A stretch of 64,000 bases of DNA from Siphonodentalium dalli (lineage: Eukaryota; Mollusca; Scaphopoda; Gadilida; Siphonodentaliidae): the NCBI GenBank assembly GCA_032622095.1, contig CP136069.1:33764194-33828193 (forward strand). The letters run 5' to 3'. The notes under the pieces are model-generated. The model had not been told where the DNA came from, did not search any database, and was given only the letters and a program-made list of their open reading frames with translations. This document shows positions 12,785 through 24,374 of the stretch, piece by piece. Every line of letters starts with the position of its first letter. Position 1 is the first letter of the stretch. A program made the position numbers and the translations under genes.

Positions 12785-13350
12785 GAATATGCTATATGAT
12801 AGTGTCCAGAAACACATATTTACATGCTATATGATAGTGTCAAGAAACACATATTTACATGCTATATGATAGTGTCTAGAAACACATATTTACATATGCT
12901 ACATGATTGTGTCTAGAAACACATATATACATGCTATATGGTAGTGTCTAGAAGCACATATGTACATGCTATATGAGAGTGTCAAGAAACACATATTTAC
13001 ATATGCTACATGATAGTGTTTAGAAACACATATTTACATGCTATATGATAGTGTCTAGAAACATATTTACATGCTATATGATAGTGTCAAGAAACACATA
13101 TTTACATATGCTACATGATAGTGTTTAGAAACACATATTTACATGCTATATGATAGTGTCTAGAAACATATTTACATGCTATATGATAGTGTCTAGAAAC
13201 ATATTTACATGCTATATGATAGTGTCAAGAAACACATATGTACATATGATACATGATAGTGTCTAGAAACACGTATATACATGCTATATTATAGTGTCTA
13301 GAGACACATATTTACATGCTATATGATAGTGTCAAGAAACACATATCTAG
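12785..13350. repeat. Minisatellite, about 35-bp unit, 16 copies
   Basis: Units of the form ATGCTATATGATAGTGTCTA followed by GAAACACATATTTAC. The 16 copies vary at one site (GTCTAG, GTCAAG, GTTTAG) and some have a 2-base insertion. Copies 6-8 and 9-11 repeat the same variant order, so a higher-order three-unit block (about 105 bp) has been duplicated. Confidence 0.93.
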
Positions 13351-13493
13351 TCACAACTCGAGGAACATGTCTGTTCGGTATAATATATAGAAAGATGACT
13401 GTTCCTGAGGGAACATGGCGGGTAGACACACCTTCTTACCTTTTTTTTTGTGGGACCATTTGATCTTTTATATAATGTTTTTATTGGCGTTCA

Positions 13494-13820
13494 ACTCTAC
13501 CGAATAAAATCTAGGAAATGTACACGGCCATCGGCCGACTCCACCGTAAGATATCGACAGGTCATTCAAGGTCACAGTTTCTCGTGGACTCGCTGTCGGC
13601 GATGGGTATTGTCGCCAATAAACAGTATATTGTGATAGTTGGTGCGCGGATACTTATGAATTCATATCATCGCATTGCAATCAAGAGGACATAAGTTGAT
13701 TTTGTTCATGAGACAAAACACTTATTTATTTTAATCTTGGCCATTGTTTATAAATATTGCAAATAAAGATAGGCATACATGTAAGCACACCCTTTGAGAA
13801 TATCTAACTTGATCCCTAAC
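13494..13820. repeat. Diverged roughly 330-bp repeat, copy 1
   Basis: Shares GGAAATGTACACGGCCAT, CGTAAGATATCGAC, CAGTATATTGTGATAGTT and ACATGTAAGCACACC in the same order with 14967-15293. The two copies are direct repeats flanking iGluR exon 7. Source element unknown. Confidence 0.75.
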
Positions 13821-14607
13821 CAACTGCTGCGAGTAGTCACTCAAAACAATGTTGTTATTAGTTTGTTTCAGGTATATTTGTTTTAATTTGTTGGCATGAT
13901 ATGATATTTCAATATTAAGTAACTATTTTTGCATCGTATATCAACAAGAAAGTAAATGAAAAATGTCTTATCAGGAATAAATACAAAAAAACAATGTTAT
14001 GATTGAGCTAGTACTGCGACGTTTGGAGACAAGCTGAAGTCGTGTCCGGAAAGTGTGTTTCATTTTTTCTCGAATGTGTTATATTAATAACAGAGTTAAT
14101 CCCTCCAACAAGCCAACGGCCAGAATGGTAGCAGGAATGGAGGACAGATCATCCTTGTGAATTGGTCTTTCTTAGCCAGGTCCTGTGGAGAACTTAACTT
14201 GGTGGATTGTAGGGTTCAAGTTTATGATGAAAGAGATATATATTTCCTGATTATAATCTTATCTTCTGGTTCTGAAATACTACCTTTGGACTTCGGAATC
14301 ACACTTGGAAAAGTTATATTATATAGTGTATGAGAGCTTTGCAAATTTAAACTGATTCTAAAAACTGAAAATATGCAGGTTAAAAAGATGTAGTGTGATC
14401 ATCTCTCATATACGTCTCTATATTAGTGTATACAAAAATATTCAACATATATACATTTCTATGTTCAAATATATCACAATTAAGATATTATATTAAATTA
14501 CTTGTTATAATTTTGTTAAATTATTAAACATACTGTCTAAGACGGTATTGTTCGCGAATGTATGTCATGTTATATTATGTTATGTTAGAAATCTACTGAG
14601 CACTTAC

Positions 14608-14802
14608 TTGCAGAGTGGCAACAGCAAATGTGACATTGTTGAATCCAAATTTTGTGTTGGGGAATATATCGTGAACATCGAACGTAATACCATCGTGTGA
14701 TGAGATTGAATTAACTCGTTGAAATGCTCGGCCATCTTTAGTCCACATCAGGGTATCGACGCCATAGTCGACCAGCTGTTCCCTAATCAAGTCCTTGTAA
14801 AC
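14608..14802 (-). CDS. iGluR exon 7: end of amino-terminal domain and linker to S1
   Basis: 195-nt exon (65 codons), acceptor CATTTCTGTTCAG, donor CTGCAA/GTAAGT, phase 0/0. The peptide contains YGVDTLMWTKDGRAFQRVNS, matching the family's 'G..G.I.FD.DGRR' segment, and DIFPNTKFGFNNVTFAVATL, which ends in the strand that opens the S1 ligand-binding lobe. It carries one N-glycosylation motif (NVT). It is flanked on both sides by diverged direct copies of a roughly 330-bp repeat (13494-13820 and 14967-15293). Confidence 0.9.
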
Positions 14803-14966
14803 CTGAACAGAAATGAAGTACATGATTGTATCTCAATTAATTCGATTAAACGTCACGGGTGTCTCTCTAATGGTATAGTATTGTTTGGTTCAGGCTATTT
14901 TTTAAATATATTTTCCATTACATTTAAACAGTTTTTGGAACATCTTATCTTTAATATAATGTGACT

Positions 14967-15293
14967 CCACTGAATTATATCTTGGAAATGTACACGGCCA
15001 TGGGCCGACGCCATCGTAAGATATCGACGGGTCATTCGCGATCACGGGGTGTCGATGTCTCCCTCTCGGTGATGCGGATTGTCGCCAATTTTCAGTATAT
15101 TGTGATAGTTAGTACACATATCTTACGAACACATATCGTCGCCTTGCAGTCAAGAGAAGCTACGTTGACTTTTTTCACGAGAGACATAACACTTATATAT
15201 TTTAATTTGGATATAAATAAAGTGTAAATAATATCAGAAAAGAGGCAAACATGTAAGCACACCATTTGAGAATACATAACTTGATCCCTAAAA
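14967..15293. repeat. Diverged roughly 330-bp repeat, copy 2
   Basis: Partner of 13494-13820 in the same orientation; see that entry for shared motifs. It ends AACTTGATCCCTAA as copy 1 does. Confidence 0.75.
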
Positions 15294-17010
15294 AGTCTCT
15301 AAAAATCTCTTCACTTTTACAACTCTCTGCCAGATGTTTCACAAGAGACAACATTAACACAATGAGCTGCTACTCATAAGAATTATGAATAGCTTATAGT
15401 AATTGTAAATGTTTCGGTTGGTCCAAAAACCTTTTCGCAATATCGACAGCCACAAGTCCGATTGTGAGAACATCGACCTGTTCAAACTTCTTGCCATCCG
15501 TGATAACGTGATATGGTTCAGTATGTCGTGAATATTTACATAAGTTGTTATGAGGTCATAGCTTACCATTTTGCGTTTCGCAAGATTCTCCTGTTTCATG
15601 GCGACGAATGATTTGATCGCCTCTACGATATAGACATTAAGGCCACATGGCGATTACAATTTAAGGACACAATCTCAGAGTCAGCTCTTATATTGAGGAC
15701 CAAATAAACTATCTCGAACTTATCTATATATAACATGACCATACATAAACGTAATGTGTGCGAACCTGATTATCATTGCTGTGTTGTGGAAGAAGCTACT
15801 ATCGTTTGCATAATTTGACAAAGAATGTTTTAAATTGGACATAAACGTTTTACCAACATTTTATCAGTTTTTGGTTAACAGGACCTGGAGGGCATTCTTA
15901 CCCTCATGAATTTGAGATTCACCAACCATGTGTGGATCTCATCTGTAGCAAAACTTCAGGTTTATGGCTGTATGTTCACATAATCACATTGATTTGTTTA
16001 TTGCATAACACATGTCTTCGGCTGATTTGCACAAAGAACGACAGGTTGCAACCTGAAAAATGGTCACATTATCACGATTTAGAAGAAAAAAAATTGTCAC
16101 GCTTATTTGAGTTGATTTTTGTCAACGTTTTCCTATGTTTGACCCTCAATTGGAAAACATTGTGTTCAGTTGTGTATCTAGATGGATTTTCATGAAATGA
16201 AGCAACATTAAACATACTTTGGAAATAAAAAGCCACAAAATGTATAAGTTTAGTTTTTTCATAACAGCCCCAGGTGCATAATATGCTACATTTATAGAAC
16301 AGGAATGGAATATAGACTTTCATACATAATATATCTCGATGACTTTACATAACAAGTTACCAAGATAGGAGAAATCAGTCTGGAAGCTTTGAGACAGTTA
16401 GATAAACAAGCAAATAAGTATATCTACATAACCTACATGATCCCGTACTCATTTCTGGCAAAAATAGAGTGTATACAAATGTTTGTATATACATGTATAT
16501 GGGGTAGACAAGCTTATTTCTGTCCAACTCTTCTGACACATTTCTGCAATTTCGTTAAACCAGGAAAAAACCCAAGAATTTCTTCTCGTTTTATGTGCTA
16601 TGAACTAACTGCGTTCGGGTAAATACATTTTACTTTGCTTTCATAGATATGAGAACTTTGCGTTTCTCGTAAGTAATGCTTTAATGGAAGCCATCATATT
16701 CATGGGACATGAATATATTAGTTTGGAAAAAAATAACAAGATCGAAGTTCTCCCAAAAATGTTCAACGGGTAGAGGTTGCATATTTATATAATTTCATAA
16801 ATATTTATTTTGTTTTGCATTTATATGAGGTAGATTAAAAGAAAGTCGCGATGTCGTTTCCCGCACGACCGCTTGTATCTAAGTAAATGGACATCTCATT
16901 AATACTGCCGAGAATAGACCTACTATCATCGACGATAACTCTGCTTGTAGCAAATGTATCAGTGTGAATAAGCAGTTTATTTCAATTCGTTCAGTGAATG
17001 GACAACTTAC
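15294..17010. other. Intron 6, non-coding stretch
   Basis: No supported gene or repeat. An exon-like frame near 15567 was examined and rejected because its splice phases do not fit. Confidence 0.45.
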
Positions 17011-17124
17011 CTTTACATAATCCACAAATAATCTCTGCAGTTCGTTATGAGATACGGTTTCATTTGATGAATCTAGGACGCATCCGAGTTGATATAGAAC
17101 TGCCCTCAGGACCCTCTTAGTCGC
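17011..17124 (-). CDS. iGluR exon 6: helix of the amino-terminal domain
   Basis: 114-nt exon (38 codons), acceptor GTTACCTCTCCAG, donor GTAAAG/GTAAGT, phase 0/0. The peptide is ATKRVLRAVLYQLGCVLDSS then NETVSHNELQRLFVDYVK. It matches the expected position of the long helix that follows the strand ending in exon 5, and carries one N-glycosylation motif (NET). It sits directly left of the Helitron array at 17258. Confidence 0.82.
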
Positions 17125-17257
17125 CTGGAGAGGTAACCACAAATAAATGTATTTAACGTTCCCACCAGTTCCCGCATCCATTCACATCATAAGGTACACA
17201 ACGCCGCTATAAATTCTGCATCAGCTATTTATTTGATACTAAGTTGACACCATCAAT

Positions 17258-17625
17258 ATCTATATATATAAAACCCGTCGCCTGTGTGTGTGTATGTGTG
17301 TGTATCTGTGTGTGTATATAACTCGGTCACGCTTTTTGCGCGTTTATAACTTTTCAACCATGCGTCCAATTTGGCCCAAATTTGTACCACGGCCTAGAGT
17401 GTGTCGTAAAAGGTGACTCACCAAATTGCACGACGATTGGTCAAAGCAAACCTGCGATCTAACATGGTCCCCAAATGCAGTATTTGCACTCAAGTAGACA
17501 CTATTTCTTATGACGTTTGTCGAAACGACGTCATGTGACGTCATGATAATGTGTTCATGACCGCGGAGACCAGAAAGTAACGAAGAACATTTATATACCC
17601 GTCATTTTGACGGGCAATCCCCTAG
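17258..17625 (+). mobile_element. Helitron A, non-autonomous, 368 bp
   Basis: Begins TC (TCTATATATATAAAACCCG) after an A, and ends with hairpin CCCGTCATTTTGACGGG, a short spacer and CTAG. These are the hallmarks of Helitron ends (5' TC, 3' hairpin then CTRR). No Rep/helicase coding. It is followed immediately, with no host base between, by Helitron B. Confidence 0.85.
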
Positions 17626-19060
17626 TCTATATATATAAATCCCGTCGTCTGTCTGTGTGTGCGTGTATCTGTGTATAACTCGGTCACGCTTTTGGCGCGT
17701 TTACAACTTTTCAACCATGCTTCCAATGTCGCCCAAATTTGTACCACGGCCTATAGTGTCTCATAAAAGGTTACTCACCAAATTTCACGCCGATTGATTA
17801 AAGCAAACCTGAGATCTAACATTGTCCCCAAATGCAGTATTTGCACTCAAGTAGACACTATTTCTTATGACGTTTGTCGAAATGACGTAATTGATGTCGC
17901 ACGCAATTGTAGGCGAAACTTCCATGCGCTCTACCAAAGCGTTGTTGGAAATAGGGCTAAATTAATGTGTCAGTTCAGGTTCAGTGTCAATTTAGGTAAC
18001 GAATGTTGATTTTGTCGCGGAAGTGCATGTTTAGTGGGGTGCAGAGTCAAGACTCGAACGTTCTACCGTCGTTGGGAATGGGTGGTTGTAGTGGGGTGCA
18101 GATTCAAGACTCGAACGTTCGTCGTTGGGAATGGGTGCTAATGTGGTATTTTAATTGCCAGTTGGGTTTGAACATAAGTAAAGAATGCTGTCTTTGATAC
18201 GAAAGTTGTGCATTGAGTGTGGAATCGAAGGAGTAGGCCTACCGGTATACACGGAAGATGGCGAATGGACACAGTCTGACCTCCCGCCAGTGGGTACCGT
18301 GAACTCATTAACTTCGCAGGAACTCAGTTAGAAAAATCACATTCCTGGACAGTCCTAATAATAGGGCCTACAGTGTAAACAATACCGCCGACGCTAATTA
18401 ATGTGTGATCATTAGACTGCATGCTGAATACAGGTTCCAAAGGGGGTCCGTTTAAATGTGTTGCGAGCTCCCTATATGTGCACGAACCTCACGCAGTTTA
18501 AGATCATATAATGTGCGCGAAGCGCAGAAAGGGGTTGTATGCCCCTCCCCCGCTAAATAAAGGCTCCCGAATTGAGCCTGTTTCAGTATAGATAAAGCAA
18601 AATATTTTGATTGTTGCGTTCTATATGTGCATGCATATACATGGGTTGGGGAGATGGGGTGGGGGTAAAAATACAGTTTTATTGAAATAAAGTGTTCATA
18701 CAAATGGGCTGCGCAGTGCAGGTGTGTGATCATTAGGCGGCATGCTGAATACAGGTTCCAAAGGGTGTCCGTTCAAAATGTGCAGCAAGCTCCCGAATGA
18801 ATGCTCCTGAATTGAGTATGTTTCAGTTGGTGCATAGTATAGTATTTAAATAATATACTGATTTTGTTTTGTTCAATATGTGCATGCACATATGTGGAAT
18901 GGGCGTGTAGAAATACAGTTTTAGTGAAATAAAGTGTTCCAACGCGCATCCAGTAACAAAAAAGAGAACCTTGACCATTCCATGTGTCCATGACCACGGA
19001 CACTAGAAAGTAACAAAGAACATTTGTATACCCGTCATTTTGTGACGGGCAACCCCCTAG
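17626..19060 (+). mobile_element. Helitron B, non-autonomous, 1435 bp
   Basis: Starts TCTATATATATAAATCCCG directly after the CTAG of Helitron A; ends CCCGTCATTTTGTGACGGG plus CCCCCTAG. It shares its first 250 bp or so with A and C (GTATAACTCGGTCACGCTTT, CCCCAAATGCAGTATTTGC). It contains a short internal duplication with CAAGACTCGAACGTTC (about 18050 and 18107). Confidence 0.85.
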
Positions 19061-21132
19061 TCTATATATAAAACCCATCGTCTGTCTGTGTGTGTATCTG
19101 TGTATCTGTGTATAACTCGGTCACGCTTTTGGCGCGTTTATAACTGTTCAACCATACATGCAATGTGCCCCCAATTTGTACCATGGCCTATATTGTATCA
19201 TAGAAGATGACTAACCAAATTTCACGTTTATTGGTCAAAGCAAACCTGAGATCTAACATGGTCCCCAAACAGGGTTCGCGCTGCCTATTGCCAATTTAGC
19301 AAATTGCTATAAAAAAAATGAAATGGCTCCAAAAAAATCCCGATTGGCTACAAAAAGTGGCACCTAGCTTTTTGGCATTTGGCAATTGGTACCCATCGGG
19401 CATATAATAAAACTTGCAGTTAATCGGTCGGAAACAAAACACACATCGATATCCGGTCGCGACATAGCTAATTGTGTCCTAATTGAAAGGGTATAATAGA
19501 TTCGCGGCTTATGTCAGATCGACTTATTTTATCGCGGGGGGGGGGGGTGACATGGTTTCGAATTTCTACTCGATAGTAACACTAAGAACGGCTATTGACT
19601 CCAATTTGACAAACAATAGTCAAACAAAGGGCTTAATAAATTGAAGTCTACATCGTTAGGACGTTGTGTGTTGATAGTAGGTGTTAGGTGATAAATTATC
19701 ATAAATATCTCCTTCGCAACTCAGCTTTAACAAACTGTGACAGACAGCAAATATGAATCGTAAGTGCAAGTTAGATTTAAGACACGCAACACCCTTCTAA
19801 AATGAAAAAAAGTTACTGATTTCTTCGGACATTCAGACATTATATAAATAAATATATACATATAATAGATAATTTGCTTGGTTTTTTGGGGGTTTTCTTG
19901 GAATACCAAGTTCAAGAGTGGCACCAAAAAATATTGGTCGGAAATAAGTGGCAACAGAAAGTATAAAGTGGCTCTAAAAATAATGCAATTGGCAACAGTG
20001 TTGGCACCTGGACATTTTGGGCCAGCGCGAACCCTGTCCCCAAATGCAGTATTTGCACTCAAGTATAGACACTATTTCTTATGACGTTTGTCGAAATGAC
20101 GTCATGTGACGTCGCACGCAAACCCACACTTGCTTTGCTATTGTAGACGAAACTTCCATGCGCTCTACCGAAGCGTTGTTAGAAATAGGCGCTGAATTAA
20201 TTTGTCAGTTCAGGTTGAGTGTGAATATAAGTAACGAATGTTGATTTGGTCGTGGAAGTGCATGTACTGGGGTCTAGAGTCGAGACTCGAACGCTCTAAC
20301 ATCTTTGGTAATGGGTGCTAATATGGTATTTCAATTTGCCAGTTCGGTGTGAACATAAGTAAAGAATGCTGTCTTTGATATGAAAAGTGTGCGTTGAGTG
20401 CGGAATCGAAGGAGTACCGGTATACCCGGAAGATGACCTCCCGCGAGTGGGTACCGTTTAGTAGATTCGCCGGAACTCAGTTAGAAAAAACATTCCCGGG
20501 CCGGGACTAATAATACAGTGTAAACAATACTGCCGACGCTAATTAATGCTCTTTTAATCATATAATGTGCGCGAATCGCACAAGGGGCCGCATGCCCCTC
20601 CCCCGCCAAATAAAGGCTCCGGCATGGAACCTGTTTCTTGATTGTCGCGTTCAATAATTATGTGCATTCATATAGATGGGTTGGGGAGAGGTGGTCGGGG
20701 TAGAAAAAACAGTTTTATTGAAATAAAGTGTTCCTACAAATGGGCCGCAGTGCAGCGGCCTGTGTTCTATGGGCTGCATGCTGAATACAGACTCCAAAGG
20801 GGGTCCGTTTACGATCAAAATATGCCGCAAGCTCACTTCGTCGCTGAGTAAAGGCTCCCGAATTGAGTATGTTTCAGTTAGCATGTAGTAATATTTAAAG
20901 TAATATGCTAATTTTGTTTCGTTCAATATGTGCATGCGCATATGTGGGCTGGGTGTGTACTAATACTGCTCTTGGTGAAATAAAGTGTTCCCTCGCGCAT
21001 CCAGTGACAAAAAAGAGAAGCATGACCATTCCATTTCTTATATATAAATTAGAATTTGTTCATGACCACGGACACTAGAACGTAACAAAGAACATTTATA
21101 TACCCGTCATTTTGTGACGGGCAACCCCCTAG
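19061..21132 (+). mobile_element. Helitron C, non-autonomous, with nested hAT
   Basis: Starts TCTATATATAAAACCCATCG directly after Helitron B, ends with the same hairpin and CCCCCTAG at 21132, followed by T as expected for insertion between A and T. Length without the nested hAT and its duplicated target site is about 1.3 kb. Its right part (from 20862) is also the left part of tandem-duplication unit 1. Confidence 0.85.
19270..20036. mobile_element. hAT-type MITE nested in Helitron C, 767 bp
   Basis: Terminal inverted repeats CAGGGTTCGCGCTG and CAGCGCGAACCCTG are perfect over 14 bp and flanked by an 8-bp target duplication TCCCCAAA (19262-19269 and 20037-20044). Helitrons A and B show the unoccupied site (GTCCCCAAATGCAG). 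No transposase; the interior has a poly-G run near 19540. Confidence 0.93.
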
Positions 21133-21698
21133 TTAACCTATATTTTATATATACCTAGTAACGAAAAATGTCGCACAGTATAAATGTAGGCCTAATGTCA
21201 TATACGTAACAAGACATTATGTTTACTGCGTCTCTCAGTTACTGTTATTATTGAGGGGAAATGTGGATATCGAATAACCAGTTCATAGTTCAATAATCAT
21301 TAATTGAAAAAATGTGACATTTTAACGTCAACGTGTAGGATTTGCGTCCGGGTGGCCTCAATTAGAAACGCACGCGCCTCGGAAAATTTCAGTAAACCGG
21401 CGTTACCTCAACTTGCTATTAATGCATTTCCTTTCGATGAGATGCATTCACTATATGACCTTCACCCTGGCGGGAGATTGAAAAATCCTGGGAAACGTGA
21501 ATGTTAACAATTTGCATCCAGAACCTCAATGGATGTACTTCCGGATGATGCGATCAGTTACAATACCACTACATGACCCCCATATATAGACTATTGTGTA
21601 ACACAAACTAGTGCGAATAGTAAGATGGTGCCGTCAAAATTCGTAAATCCGTAAATTGAGGTAGTAAACCGCGATCTAGGTTCTTCGTTATCAGTTAC

Positions 21699-21775
21699 AC
21701 AACTGCCCAGAACTCTATAGTACATGACACATGTAACTTATCTGTGTCATGTACTATAGAGTTCTGGGCAGTTGT
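21699..21775. repeat. Perfect 33-bp inverted repeat (hairpin), unit 1
   Basis: Arms 21699-21731 and 21743-21775 are perfectly complementary around an 11-base spacer. The left arm begins ACAACTGCCCAGAACTC. It could be a small foldback element or a structured RNA if transcribed. Confidence 0.95.
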
Positions 21776-22047
21776 ATGTGTATGAAATGTTGCCACTATT
21801 CCCAAGGGTGCAGTCAACTGAATACTATGAACATACGAGATTCGACAGTCGGGTACAAGTGTTTTTTGCAGTTGTGTACGACTCGGGACACGAGGTAGAT
21901 CAGTAATACAACGGCATACAACTACAGAGTCATTGTATTCTTAGCTTCGACTACAAAACTACGAGCGAAGATTCGTCGTAACTTGTTCGCATACACTTGT
22001 CTATTAGTTGTTCTCTTCGATACTGTGTGTTTTATTCATTCTTTCGT

Positions 22048-22513
22048 TTAAAGGTACTCAATCCGATAAAACTCCTCTCAATTACTATTTCAATGGCTTC
22101 GGGGGTCAAAAATATTTGATTCGAGTCGAGGAAGTCACACATCAAAGCTCAGATTTGTTAGATATCGATTTTAGAAATCTATTATTTTTCATTATCGGGA
22201 ATACTATCTGGCCCAGAACTCAGTCAAAATTACCACTTGATTTTAGAGTTATCCATCCTTGTCTGTTTGAATACATTTGGAGTACACATCCAGAGCAGAT
22301 TACGGCAGTTATTAGTACTCATCTCGAGTTAATAACAAATTTAAAAAATCAATATCTAATAACTCTGAGCTTTGTTTGATGGGTTCCTCGACTCGAATCA
22401 AATATTGTTTACCCCCAAAGCCAAAGAAATAGTAATATAGGACCCTCTTATCGGATTGTTGTTGTTGGAATCTGTTGAGATGGGGACCCTCTTTACGGAT
22501 TGAGTACCTTTAA
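22048..22513. mobile_element. TTAA-flanked foldback MITE, 458 bp, unit 1
   Basis: TTAA at 22048-22051 and 22510-22513; perfect terminal repeats AGGTACTCAATCCG and CGGATTGAGTACCT. Long sub-terminal inverted repeats include AAATATTTGATTCGAGTCGA and its complement near 22390. No transposase. Confidence 0.85.
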
Positions 22514-22867
22514 ACATATTTATTAGCAATATGTATTGCGATACAAGTTGTCATTGTGATTGGATGACACGTACGAGCCACTTATGTATAACATCCTCTC
22601 TCAACCGGTTATTATTGTGTATTCATCGGACGGAGACAACGGCGCTTTTTTGGTCACCACATATCGCCAACTTCGATTGTGGATCAGATAAATAAATATC
22701 TAAGCTCTGCGCGAAACATCAATGCCGAAAACACCTCAATATAATCCAGCAATTCGTGGAATTCGTGCAAGGCTACACCTGCCCGAACCCGAGTCGAACT
22801 CAGTACTACAGAACATCATATCAAGATATAGTTGGACCATGCTCGTAAATAGCCAATTCTAACTTAC

Positions 22868-23044
22868 CGATTCATCCAGCACAGGCATCTGTTTTGTATT
22901 CGCCAATGACACATATGCTACGTTGTCGATGCCGCCGGAAGCGATTCGTGTCCGTGTCTTGAGTCCCGGCTCTGCCATCACAATCCACCGCGTGAAATGC
23001 CGGATGCCAGATTGGCGGCCCACATGCTCATCGTGTTTATTCAC
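22868..23044 (-). CDS. iGluR exon 5B (duplicate exon in unit 1)
   Basis: 177-nt exon, phase 0/0, with the same acceptor and donor as exon 5A. The peptide starts VNKHDEHVGRQSGIRHFTRW and ends ...AYVSLANTKQMPVLDES. In the transcript direction the order is exon 4, 5A, truncated 4', 5B, 6. In the family the region forms the later part of the amino-terminal domain, before the helix in exon 6. Which of 5A and 5B is ancestral in sequence cannot be told from the window alone. Confidence 0.87.
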
Positions 23045-24079
23045 CTGAGTAATTGAAGTCCTTTGTTAGATACATTGTGTGTTTCACTTTATGACATGCC
23101 TATAATCGCAGCCAAACTGAAAGATGTATGTCCAGACCCCCAACAACACGATACAAAATCCATTGCAACACAGTTTCTGCTTTGTTTATAAAGCCATATA
23201 AATTAAACGTATATATACTACAAAGGACTAGCATCACTAAATTCACCCTCTTGGGACCTCATTCTGTTTAGGCCTCATCTGATCTGTAAAGTTTCTTCAT
23301 TATAAAATTTATATAGAAACTTCTTCACATAGATTCTATTTATTTTTTACTTTAGTTTCTCTATATCCCCAAATTGACAGAGACACATTGCATAATAATA
23401 ATGGTTCCCAATGGGAACTTAAATCTGAGTTTATGTCTCCCATAGCAGATGAGGCCATGCAGAATGCGGGATAGCGTCACTAAATTCACTCCTGTGAACT
23501 TCATTCTGCAAATGACAGGCAGACTAAAGTCAGGCTTAACGGTTTTAGTGTAATCATTTCTTCACTGAATGGATTCCCCCTCAGTTACACTGCAATGGTT
23601 AGTTCAATTGGAGGTGGAGAGATGTTCAGGAAATACAAGCAGACGCCAGATAATATAAGAACAGAAGGATTCCTATTCATTGGTGGGAAATGTTCAGATA
23701 ATATGGTCCTATTGCCGATTGTTGAACTTGTTATCTGAAAATGTCCTATGGGGACTACTCATCAATGAGTATTTATTTTCTCTCACATTACGCTGTACTG
23801 CATAATTTCCGGGGAATTCGGCACTCGGGAGCAGCCGCGACGTAGACGCTTTCCGTCACTCTTGTTATGCACGTCATCGCGAGGGACACTTTCAACGTCG
23901 ACGAATTTTCACTATTTGTTCACTTCATACTTGATAAAGGCTACTAGATAGCCGAAAGCTCGTGTTTTTTAAAAACTCAAATGAGTCTTAAATGGTGTTA
24001 CTTTATTTTATTCCCATTTATTATTGACACAGACTCATACGGCATATACTTCAATAATGTCTGAAGTATTTATAAAAGA

Positions 24080-24210
24080 AATGGTTAAATAAAATGTCCT
24101 ATGGGGACTACTCATCAATGAGTATTTATAAAAGAAATGGTTAAATAAAATGTCCTATGGGGACTACTCATCAATGAGTATTTATAAAAGAAATCGCTAA
24201 ATAAAATGTA
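24080..24210. repeat. 56-bp tandem repeat, two copies (unit 1)
   Basis: Unit contains AAATGTCCTATGGGGACTAC and CATCAATGAGTATTTATAAA. Two tandem copies here versus three in unit 2 (28847-29005); another single copy lies near 23740. Confidence 0.88.
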
Positions 24211-24253
24211 CTAACTGATGTCAGTATGCATACTTCACACAATTTATGCTTAC

Positions 24254-24373
24254 CGCCGTGAGGATACTCTCGATGCATGGGTGATCACAGATGAACAGGA
24301 CATAATAGCCTGTGCCATGGCGGCCATCAACCAATCGTGCTATGTTCGAATGGAGTTGTTCAGACGTCATCAT
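24254..24373 (-). pseudogene. Truncated copy of iGluR exon 4 (exon 4')
   Basis: The last 120 nt of exon 4 with an intact donor (GGCG/GTAAGC), one base different from the parent copy. The first 74 nt and the acceptor are missing: at 24373/24375 the exon sequence runs directly, with one filler base, into Helitron sequence. Upstream of the join on the minus strand the frame stays open through Helitron DNA from 24523 to 24374, so a chimeric frame (Helitron-encoded residues followed by MMTSEQLHSNIARLVDG...) exists. Without an acceptor it is probably skipped in normal splicing. Confidence 0.85.
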
Positions 24374-24374
24374 T

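Larger units (their letters stand above)
20862..24373. repeat. Tandem duplication unit 1
   Basis: Copy of the segment running from inside a Helitron (AATTGAGTATG) through a foldback hairpin, a TTAA MITE, intron, exon 5B, more intron and the last 120 nt of exon 4. Unit 2 repeats it from 24375 with very few differences. At the join, exon sequence GTCATCAT meets ATTGAGTATG with one filler T. Confidence 0.95.

Noticed and set aside
15567-15640. Exon-like frame on the minus strand (AIKSFVAMKQENLAKRKM before a good donor GTAAG).
   Set aside because: With the only plausible acceptor it is 56 nt, so it would shift the frame between exons 6 and 7, which already join cleanly. No family similarity.
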